Source of the DNA: Triglochin maritima
Taxonomy: Eukaryota; Streptophyta; Magnoliopsida; Alismatales; Juncaginaceae
Assembly (NCBI GenBank): GCA_963682175.1
Contig: OY821775.1
Coordinates: 36,640,053 to 36,704,052 of the forward strand
Length of the DNA: 64,000 nt
Direction: 5' to 3'
In this document: piece after piece, positions 55,562 through 64,000 of the stretch
How the letters are laid out: every line of letters starts with the position of its first letter
Numbering within the stretch: the stretch's first letter is position 1
Notes under the pieces: generated by a model
Databases searched by the model: none
Seen by the model: the letters and a program-made list of their open reading frames with translations, nothing else
What the model was told of the DNA's origin: nothing
Program-made: the position numbers and the translations under genes

Positions 55562-57066
55562 AATATCCCCACACCTAACTTTTGCTAGTCCCAAGCAAAA
55601 CAAAGAAAGGAAAAAGCATATGAAGAATAAGAAATCCTAACTCACTTTCGTAGGAATCACGGTTACACTTAGCACGTGCAACAAGCCGTTAAACCTCCTT
55701 GTCGCCAAGGAGGATGAGTGTTGTCTCCTGAGGGTTTTCAGCGGATACACCCACAAAATACGAACAAAGATGCATTAATCAATCTAGCTACACGACTCGT
55801 TGGACTCATATTGTCAATCATGGGACGCGGTAATACTACGGGTCGACTTTATATATGTAATCGGTCCACACACCTAGCCTAATGAGTTGTTCGTGAGAGT
55901 TAGTTAAGGACTTAAGTGAAGACATGGGCAACCTTAACTTCTGAAAGTGATACAATGTGTAAAGTCCATTTTGGTTCTTATTTGACACCTTTTTTTTTCT
56001 TTTTCTTTGGAGCATTTTATTGGTTGGTGTTTGATTCTCCCAGGGTCAGGTTTTGTGCATCATTGCCTATGAGGACTTACACTATCACGTACACCTTACC
56101 CCAAATCTCCACATAGGGTGATCCCTACCACCCGTGTAACGGGAGTTCGGTCGGTCATCCCAAGTCAGATGACTCGAAAGCACCAGGCACAAAGTCCCCT
56201 CAGACCTACTTTCCCGAGTGATAGGAGTCGTGCGAGAAGAGAGAACACCACTTATTTATTTATCTACATGGGAACCAAAACCCCTATACTTAAGTTTCAC
56301 AAAAAAAGAGACTAAGGGCGCTTGACTACGACAAACTTCCTTATACTAATAGACACGAATTACTTGACTCACAAGGTTCAGGGTGCATCCTAACAACTCT
56401 ATAACACCTAAAGCCAGTAAACTAGATATCCTAATGCATCAAGTTCGAGACAATTTTGGGAGCTTTCTTTTTTACTTTGTCTCTCAACGATTTTGCACAT
56501 GCTAAACACGCGCAAAACCTACAAAAACATTTTCTTTCGCAAACACATGAAGATTTTGAAAGAAATGTGAAAACTTTAAAGCATTAGGCAAGCAAAAGAA
56601 GACAAGTCACCCAAGGATCACGGCAAGCAGATATATCAATGTTAAATGCGGCACACTAACATGACCCTAGCAGTACAACCAAAAGAAAACTAAAAAACAA
56701 AAAAGACACAAACTATGTACAAACGTGAAAACACCCCCCCCCCCCACACACACACCTAATTCATGCATTGTCCTCAATGAGTGTGAGCATGATACTACAT
56801 GGCTATATGCATAAAAAAAGGAAGATCTCACCAACATGAAGCGCAATAGGAAATTCGTGGTTATGTTGATGGACACAAACCTTAATTCCCTCACAACCTG
56901 TGAGATACTGAAGAAGGAAGACAAATACGTGAAGAAATGGGGCCCAAGTACACAAGGGTCGGGGCCCACAACAATCAATGCTCGCTCATGGTCTTTTATT
57001 ACACACTTTTTTTCGATTTTTTTACATGATATATACAGCAACAACGATATTCTCATAATCATTTGG
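55562..57066 (-). other. 3' noncoding region of element C
   Basis: Complete minus-strand version of the array's 33124-34712: terminal hairpins near 55665-55715, conserved segment about 56035-56245, C run (G run on the minus strand) at 56735-56744, and a T-rich tract after the stop. Conservation to the array is high throughout. Confidence 0.75.
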
Positions 57067-57213
57067 TCAATGAACATCAAATGAGAACGTCAAGTCATGA
57101 GGACCAGACACTTGACGAGATGGGCAAACTTCACCGGTACTCTAAGGTGTCATGAGGGGTGAAAGGTCAAAGCTGAAATGCTCGAACCCCTCATGATATT
57201 GGTTGGGTGTAGG
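57067..57213 (-). pseudogene. gag C-terminal remnant of element C
   Basis: The last ~48 codons of a gag-protease gene of the array type, ending FSFDVH with its stop at 57067-57069. A TAG-type stop replaces a Gln codon near 57150. Truncated on the upstream side by D. Confidence 0.75.
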
Positions 57214-58708
57214 TCATTGGCATCATTTCATGTTTATATTTGTATCTTATATCCATTATATTTCACCTAAACAATGCTATGTTACGAGTTTTATGTTTAG
57301 TTTTCAGGAATAAATAGGTTTGAAGAGAAGAGCCATGAAAGAACCCAAAAGCAGGAAAAAAAGACTTAATTGTGAGACCTAGGGACTGAGATGCAAAACA
57401 GAATACTCCACACCATCATGTGGAGTATTTTACCAATTCCATTGGGTCCGAGCTCCAACAAGTCAAGTAACCGCATCAAAGACCAACAATACCAGAAAGA
57501 AAAGGCCACAACAAATTCCAACGCGATCCGAAGAGTTTGGACCGCCAATTGGCGGTCCATATTACTCAAGATCCGCCCAAATTTCTCTTGGACTTGTCTT
57601 AATGTTCGTTTAGGCTATTTTTGGTATTGGTTTAGTCCCACATCGGGGGATTGTCCCCGATTAATTTTTTCCATGCTTATAAATAGAACTCTTCACCTTC
57701 CATTGTAATTACCCATTGCTTGGTGGCATTCTCTCTACTAAGGAGTGAGCCTTGAAGCAAAAACTCAAGGTGGAGAAGAATGCTACCTTCAATGTGAGTC
57801 ATTTGTTAATAAAATAATTCTTCTAGTTTCTTTTAATCTTGTCTTTTAATTTGTGCATGTTTGTTTAGTCTTTCCTTTCCTTTTAAGCTTCTTTAATACT
57901 TCTTGTCTTCTTAGTTAACTTTCATTTCAGTATTATGCTTTCTTTTGTTAATATAGTTAGTGTAATGAGTAGTGAGTAGTTCCATCCCCATTTGGGGGTG
58001 GAGAAATATGTGATATAATCATGTAGTGTATTAAGTGTGTGTTATCTTTATCCCTTGAGCTTTATATGATTTCCATAACCATCTAATGGGTTTTCACTCT
58101 TATCTTTGATATGCTAATGCTCTTGAATGAAGCTTAGCTTATGTTTTGATTAGTGGACCTATTTTATGGGGAATGATAAGGTTAGGATATGGATGAAGTT
58201 AATATTGGAAACACAATTTGTCGTGTATGTGCTCTTGTTGCCTTTACCTTAGCTAATGTCTTGTATGTTTTAATGATGTAGTCTTATCCTAATTCATGTG
58301 GAGGCATAGTAGGGTATAGTCTTTATACTTGAGTTCATGTAGCTTCATTCCAATTATTGTCTTGTATGTTTTAATGATGTAGTCTTATCTTAATTCATGT
58401 GGAGGCAAAGTTGGATGTAGTTTTATGATTTCATGCACTACATGTTGTGAGGAGCTTAATGAACACACACACACACTTCTTTATGTTCACATTATTTCTC
58501 TACCCCCTTTGGGGTTTAGTTTTTCTTGCTTTTTTTCCATTTCCATTTGCATCTTAGTGTAGTTTAGTGTAACCAACCTTTCTCTTCCCTTTCTTCACCT
58601 CTCGCCTTCGAACAAACCAAGTGTTGACACACCTCCCAGTGGACGACCCGTATTTGCCACCGCTTCAACGCGGCCGTGCACTTGCGGTAAATATAAAACG
58701 ATCAATCA
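57214..58708 (+). mobile_element. 5' LTR of element D
   Basis: Starts TCATTGGCATC (a TG to TC change; the 3' copy has TG) and ends ATCAATCA; 1495 bp. A perfect 20-bp palindrome around GACCGCCAATTGGCGGTC lies at 57539-57558. The R/U5 spaced repeat (58258-58310 and 58359-58410) is of the element A type. Confidence 0.85.
57635..57685 (+). promoter_or_regulatory. snRNA-type promoter of D's LTR
   Basis: GTCCCACATCG at 57635-57645 and TATAAATA at 57678-57685; the 32-bp gap is the same as in the array although the surrounding U3 differs. Confidence 0.65.
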
Positions 58709-58714
58709 AGTTTT

Positions 58715-58732
58715 TGGCGTCGTTGCCGGGGA
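58715..58732 (+). other. Primer-binding site of element D
   Basis: TGGCGTCGTTGCCGGGGA; one transition from the tRNA-Asp complement. Confidence 0.85.
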
Positions 58733-59838
58733 GGTGCTCTTTCTAGACGTTGGTTTGGACGATTCGAGGGGTTTTTAATTTTTTGTTTTTAGTTTTTCTT
58801 AGTGGCAGGGAACCTAAGGATCAAGGGGAAGCGACTGGAGGAATGGGAGAGCAAAAGACCCCAAAGTGACCGCCAATCAGCGGTCGGGTACCGCCAATTG
58901 GCGGACTGGTGAGCCTCAATTGCTCTCAAATTTGTTCCAGTTGTTATGTTGTTCATTTTAGTTATCTGGGAGCACAATTTTGCATGCTGGAACTTCTAGT
59001 TTGCTCCCAGATTTAATTTCAATCCCCTTTAATCAACTTGGACCATAAAACTCAAAGCAAAAGATTAGACTCTTTGCCATCTAGGTCATGCATCATGTGT
59101 AGACCTTGCATGCATTTGTCTTTTCTTTTCTTTACATTTTGTTGTTGATTGCTGGCGTGAGGTACGTGCACCCAAATCTCTCATTCATGCATGTTTCGAT
59201 CATGCATTAGTTAGTAAGGTGCATTGGGACAAGAGTGAGAGAGCGTTTGATTGGAGTGATTGATTGCTAGATCTAGGATTAAATCGCTACTAAGGAGGGG
59301 CTGACCCATAAAAGATAAGGTGAGGGATTTCATCACCCTTCCCTTGGCCCCAAAAACCACTCTTAATAAAGCCTTAACTAAAAGAGAGTAGACATTGGCC
59401 CTAGGATTGCGGGCACACTAGGAGAGTAATCTAGTTGAGACCGTAATGACCTGATCAGCGTTGCCTACCTTGTCGATAGTAGGAGGTACTGGATCTCCGG
59501 ATATGGTATCACTTGCTGGGCATTGTGGTCCTCGTTGTAGGGAGGTGAGGCGTGTCGAGGCTAGTGACCTCGAAGTTAGGCGTCGTCTAGCCTAAGAACC
59601 CATTGCCTTACATTGTTTGAGCCGCGCTTGCTAGTTAGGCTTCTTCCTGATCCCTCTACCCACGCTAGCTTTAGGGATTCTTCCCTTCTCCTCTGAGTCA
59701 TCTTCTTCTCACCTTCTTCTACGTTTTAGTCTCCTCCCCTTTACACTCTCTGGTAGCGTTTTAGGGTCGAGTCGAGCACTTTTTGCGAGTTTAGCCTCGT
59801 GGTGGTGAGAGTGGTCGACTCTAGAGTTCTTTGTTGTG
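58733..59838 (+). other. Leader region of element D
   Basis: Paired palindromes at 58868-58885 and 58890-58905, CTGGCGTGAGGTACGTGC near 59152, the conserved module at 59290-59600 and a pyrimidine-rich stretch at 59680-59750. No A tract before the gene, unlike the array. Confidence 0.7.
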
Positions 59839-61266
59839 ATGGATGGTTACATGGGCGACCATCCATATGATTGTTGGGACCAGGACAATTCGTCCTGGTA
59901 TTCCGGACCCATGCAACCTGGGGTGGCTCAGACTAACACCCCGTATGGTTGGGACAATCTTAATTCTGTGACTAAGCAATCTTCATATTGGGGTAGTATG
60001 AGAGAGGCACCGACTGCTAGACCACCATCTAGTTACGTCGGATCATATGTTGGTCATCAATCTGAGACATTACATGAACCTTTAGCCTCTTTCATGCATG
60101 TGGAAGATGACATGGGTGCACCGGTGGCTCCAGTAGCCGTACCATGTGACTGTTGTGGGTTGAGTGGTCATGTTATAGGGGAATATCCTTATGTTGCCCC
60201 TGAGCCTGAGTATGAGCACACTTTTTCCCAAAATGCTCATTATGACCATTACGCATCCGCGTACAACCCGAGCGGGATGGATTCCTGGGGAGACAATTCG
60301 TATTCAAATTCTTATACATCATTTCCACCCCAGTATCCTCCTCCCGAATACCCAGAATTCTACCAACACCCCACTTCAAATCATTGGACTCATTCTCAGC
60401 CCATCAACACCCAACCCCAAAATTTCCCAAGATCTGACTTGGACCTCCTCGTTGACCGCATACAAAATCTGACACATCAAGTGAGTCAACTGACGCAACA
60501 ATTAAGTGAGGAGAGTAACTTTTCGTGTCAACATGAGGATTCATCTTTTGATATCGAACCACCACCACATACACAAATTCAAAGCACAATCTTTCAAAGT
60601 CAAACTCTGAGTCAGTCTGAGGGACTTGGGGTTTCAATTCACGATCACTTAGTGGAGGATTCGATTCAGATTGAGAATAACTTGGACCAGCTTCATTATG
60701 AGTCGGCACAGGATTGTGTCTTATCTTTTTGTCCCGTGGCCCTTGAGCCACATGATCTTCATGTTGTACCTCCTAAGGACTCACCTCTGGTGGAGCAAGA
60801 GCTCCCTAGTCCCCTCAATTTCAAACAACCTGATGAGAGTTTGTCTCTCACTATTGTTCCTGATCATCTTGGAAATGATGGAACATCAAACAACTACATT
60901 GCTCATGAGGGTATTAGGAGTTCCTTGGAGAATACCTTGGGTATGAGACCCACTGTTTATTCACCTGGTGTGTCGGACATGCCTAACGAGTTTCTTGACC
61001 TCGTTCCGACACACCAGCCTGTTGGTTGGAGAGTTTGGATTGACGATCTTAACTTCAGCAGCGCAACGGGAGAAACTCTTCTTCTGTTGCCCCTCATTTC
61101 CCAAACTCTTGAGAGGTTCAAGCTCTTTCAGTTTGATCCTTTGAATGAGATGCCTTTGCATCCAATTCACGAACCTCTCATTTCATCTGGTGCTCTTTGT
61201 GAAGGGGACCCACGCATGAGTATTCTGGCCCCGCGTGGTGTCATGTTCCCTTTCCAAGTGCATTGA
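59839..61266 (+). CDS. Short Gag-like protein lacking capsid and protease
   Basis: Intact ORF of 475 codons from ATG 59839 (the frame reaches GTG 59836 upstream). It opens with a Trp/Tyr-rich segment (YDCWDQDNSSWYSG). A zinc-knuckle-like segment at residues 103-116 has C103, C106 and H111 but Tyr instead of the last Cys. A Tyr/Pro/Ser-rich stretch matching the array's RNDPY..NHPNFSW region follows, then a short coil (about 208-225, VDRIQNLTHQVSQLTQQLSE). The C-terminal region has HQPVGWRVWIDD near 393-404 and ends FPFQVH. No capsid or protease is present, yet there are no stops or frameshifts. Its role is unknown; it may act as a structural or RNA-binding accessory to Gag from other elements. 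Confidence 0.8.
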   Translation: MDGYMGDHPYDCWDQDNSSWYSGPMQPGVAQTNTPYGWDNLNSVTKQSSYWGSMREAPTARPPSSYVGSYVGHQSETLHEPLASFMHVEDDMGAPVAPVAVPCDCCGLSGHVIGEYPYVAPEPEYEHTFSQNAHYDHYASAYNPSGMDSWGDNSYSNSYTSFPPQYPPPEYPEFYQHPTSNHWTHSQPINTQPQNFPRSDLDLLVDRIQNLTHQVSQLTQQLSEESNFSCQHEDSSFDIEPPPHTQIQSTIFQSQTLSQSEGLGVSIHDHLVEDSIQIENNLDQLHYESAQDCVLSFCPVALEPHDLHVVPPKDSPLVEQELPSPLNFKQPDESLSLTIVPDHLGNDGTSNNYIAHEGIRSSLENTLGMRPTVYSPGVSDMPNEFLDLVPTHQPVGWRVWIDDLNFSSATGETLLLLPLISQTLERFKLFQFDPLNEMPLHPIHEPLISSGALCEGDPRMSILAPRGVMFPFQVH

Positions 61267-62899
61267 CCCACTCTTGAGGTTCCCATTTGATGTCTTTTGA
61301 CAAATGAAGATGGGAACTTATGTTTGTACATAGTTATATATATAAAAAAAAAGAAAAAAGAAAAAAAAAGAAAAAAGAAAAAAAAGTACAATAAAAGACT
61401 CCTTCAGTGAGCATCGATTGTTGTGAGCCCCAACCCTTGTGTATTTGGGCTCCATTTCTTTCACGTATTTGTATCCTTTCTTTAGCATCTCACAGGTTTT
61501 GAGGGAATTCGGGTTTGTGTCCATCAACATGACCTTGAACTTCCCTTTGTACTTCATGTTGGTGAGATCTCTCCTTTTTAATGCATAAATCCATGTAGTA
61601 TCTTGCTCACATTCATTGAGGACAATGCATGAAGTAGGTGTGCGGGGGTCTTTTACGTGGGTACATAGTCGAGTCTTTTCTTTTGATTTTGTTTTTTTTG
61701 TTTGCATTTTTAGGGTCATGTTAGTGTGCTGCATTTAATATCGATATATTTGTTTGCCATGATCCTTGGGTGACTTGTCTTCTTTTGCTTGCCTAGTGCT
61801 TCAAATTTTTCACATTTCTTTCAAAATCTTCATGTGTTTGCGAAAGAAAATGTTTTGTGGGTTTTGCGTGTGTTTAGCATGTGCAAAACCGTTGAGAGGC
61901 AAAGTAAAAAGAAAGCTCCCAAAATTGTCTTGAACTTGATGCATTAGGATATCTAGTACTGTGGCTTTAGGATTTATCGAGTCGTTAGGATGCACCCCAG
62001 TTTTCCCTTGGGGGTGAGTAATCATAGGGTTTCAGTGCTCAAACATTCAAAGAAGTCCACCCTGAACCTAGTGAGTCAATAATTCGTGTTTGTTAATTTA
62101 GGAAGTTTGTTGTAGTCAAGGACCCTTTAAATTCTGTTGTGAGACATTAAGTGTAGGGGTTTTGGTTCATGTGTAGAAAAGAAATAAATGAGTAGGTGTT
62201 CTCTCTTCTCGCACGGCTCCTATCACTCGGGAAAGTCGGTCTGAGGGGACTTTGTGCCTGGTGCTTTCGAGTCGTCTGACTTGGGATGCGCCGACCGAAC
62301 TCCCGTTACACGGGTGGTAGGGATTGCCCTATGTGGAGATTTGGGGAAAGGTGTACGTGATAGTATAAGTCCTCATGGGCAATGATGCACGAAACCTGAC
62401 CCTGGGAGAATGAAGCTCCAACTAATAAAAAGAAAAAAAAAGTGAAAAGAAACAAAAACAAAAAAATTGGTAATGCAAATAAGAACCTTAATGGACCTTA
62501 CACTTTGTAGCACTAGAGGATGTTGAGGTTGTCCATGTCTTTCACTTAATTCCTTATTTAACTTGCACGAATGGTTCATTAGGGTAGAGGTGTGGACTGA
62601 TCACCTATATAGAGTCGGCCCGTAGCATTACCGCGTCCTTTGATCGACAAAATATTTCCAACGAGTCGAGTGTCTAGATTGAATAATGCATCTTGTTCGG
62701 ATTTTGTGGGTATATCCGCTGAAAACCCTCAGGAGACAACACTCCTCCTCCTTGGCAACAAGGAGGTTTAACGGCTTGTTGCACGTGCTAAGTGCAACCG
62801 TGATTCCTACGAAAGTGAGTTAGGATTTCTTGTTTTTCGTATGCTTTTTCCTTTCTTTGTTTTGCTCGAGACTAGCAAAAACTTAGGTGTGGGGGTATT
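61267..62899 (+). other. 3' noncoding region of element D
   Basis: Same blocks as the array in the same order: A-rich tract (61343-61386), GAGGACAATGCATGAAGTA (61617-61635), TGTTTAGCATGTGCAAAACC, hairpin-bearing segment (about 62196-62410), terminal hairpins (62744-62800) and polypurine tract (62885-62895). It matches the array better than the coding region does. Confidence 0.75.
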
Positions 62900-63224
62900 T
62901 GATTGGCATCATTTCATGTTTATATTTGTATCTTATATCCATTATCTTTCACCTAAACAATGCTATGTTACGAGTTTTATGTTTAGTTTTCAGGAATAAA
63001 TAGGTTTGAAGAGAAGAGCCATGAAAAAACCCAAAAGCAGGAAAAAAGGACTTAATTGTGAGACCTAGGGACTGAGATGCAAAACAGAATACTCCACACC
63101 ATCATGGGGAGTATTTTACCAATTCCATTCGGGTCCGAGCTCCAACAAGTCAAGTAACCGCATCAAAGACCAACACTACCAGAAAGAAAAGGCCACAACA
63201 AATTCCAACGCGATCCGAAGAGTT
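62900..63224 (+). mobile_element. Truncated 3' LTR of element D
   Basis: Matches the first ~325 bp of D's 5' LTR almost perfectly, then breaks off at CCGAAGAGTT just before the palindrome, so its promoter is missing. Confidence 0.85.
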
Positions 63225-64000
63225 CTCCTAATGCTTGCCGAGTGCTTTAAAGTTTTCACATTTCTTTCAAAATCTTCATGTGTTTGCGAAAGAAAATGTT
63301 TTTGTAGGTTTTGCGTGTGTTTAGCATGTGCAAAACCGTTGAGAGGCAAAGTAAAAAAGAAAGCTCCCAAAATTGTCTTGAACTTGATGCATTAGGATTT
63401 CTAGTTTATTGGCTTTAGGTCTTGTCGAGTCGTTAGGATGCACCCTGGTTTTCCCTCAGGGGGCGTGTAATCATAGGGTTTCAGTACTCAAACATTTAAA
63501 GAAGTCCACCCTGAACCTAGTGAGTCAAATAATTCTTGTTTGTGAGTATAAGGAAGTTTGTCGTAGTCGAGGGCCCTTAATCTATTTTTTGTGAAACTTA
63601 AGTGTAGCGGTTTTGGTTCCCATATAGATAAATAAGTGGTGTTCTCTCTTCTCGCACGACTCCTATCACTCGGGAAAGTAGGTCTGAGGGGACTTTGTGC
63701 CTGGTGCTTTCGAGTCATCTGACTTGGGATGCACCGACCGAACTCCCGTTACACGGGTGGTAGGGATCGCCCTATGTGGAGATTTGGGGGAAGGTGTACG
63801 TGATAGTGTAAGTCCTCATAGGCAATGATGCACGAAACCTGACCCTGGGAGAATCAAACACCAACCAATAAAATGCTCCGAAGAAAAAGGAAAAAAAAGA
63901 AAAAAAAGAGTCAAATAAGAACCAAAATTGACTTTACACATTGTATCACATTCAGAAATTAAGGTTGCCCATGTCTTTCACTTAAGTCCTTGACTAACTC
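63225..64000 (+). mobile_element. 3' noncoding region of a further family member
   Basis: Array-type 3' noncoding region starting within the TGCTTGCC(T)AGTGCTTTAAA block (matches 33596-34380) and running off the window. Contains the conserved hairpin segment with CCCGT-TAC-ACGGG. No gene in this stretch. Confidence 0.8.

Larger units (their letters stand above)
54184..57213 (-). mobile_element. Element C, 3' part
   Basis: A minus-strand element. Its 3' LTR lies on the left, next its 3' noncoding region, then the last ~48 codons of gag, cut at 57213 by element D. The 5-bp sequence before its LTR is GGGAG; the matching copy would lie beyond D, and I do not find it. Confidence 0.8.
57214..63224 (+). 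mobile_element. Element D: pol-less retrotransposon with short Gag
   Basis: 5' LTR, PBS, leader, one ORF, 3' noncoding region, polypurine tract and a truncated 3' LTR. Inserted into element C's gag. The right end is broken at about 63224, where the sequence jumps to the 3' region of another copy. Confidence 0.85.

Overview
The window looks like nuclear repeat DNA of a flowering plant. I see no host gene I can name, no rRNA or tRNA gene, no CRISPR array and nothing bacterial. Nearly all of it is nested LTR retrotransposon sequence. Gag-protease proteins of the Ty3/gypsy Athila/Tat type, primer-binding sites complementary to the 3' end of plant tRNA-Asp, a Tekay/Del-like chromoviral pol relic, and plant-snRNA-type promoter motifs in the LTRs all point to an angiosperm.

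Layout. 1-4850: a large inverted duplication centred on a divergent LTR (+ arm 1-2279, - arm 3578-4850), with a MITE-like element in the left arm. 4851-14777: an old + strand element (E) with two LTRs, a broken gag-like gene and two solo LTRs nested inside it; internal sequence resumes after the second LTR. 14778-17914: unclassified repeat fragments, including a cluster of degenerate GGTCGACC palindromes. 17915-24957: a - strand element (A) with a broken gag-protease gene and no pol, inserted into the protease region of a second - strand element (B, 24958-27502 and 50535-52789). 27503-50534: a tandem array, LTR-internal-LTR-internal-LTR-internal-LTR, inserted into the leader of B; four 1406-bp LTRs, three internal regions, three intact ~1035-codon gag-protease genes and one flanking 5-bp duplication (ATTTT). 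52790-54183: chromoviral pol debris (F). 54184-57213: the 3' end of a - strand element (C). 57214-63224: a + strand element (D) inserted into C, with an intact 475-codon ORF that lacks capsid and protease. 63225-64000: the 3' noncoding region of a further copy.

The unifying theme is a clade of LTR retrotransposons without reverse transcriptase, RNase H or integrase. Each unit has long LTRs (about 1.3-1.6 kb), a tRNA-Asp PBS, a ~1.1 kb conserved leader, one Gag(-protease) ORF with a conserved C-terminal region of unknown function, and a ~1.6 kb conserved 3' noncoding region with predicted hairpins just before the polypurine tract. They are presumably mobilised in trans by autonomous Athila/Tat relatives. 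LTR-LTR recombination has acted both ways here, leaving two solo LTRs and making LTR-sharing tandem arrays.
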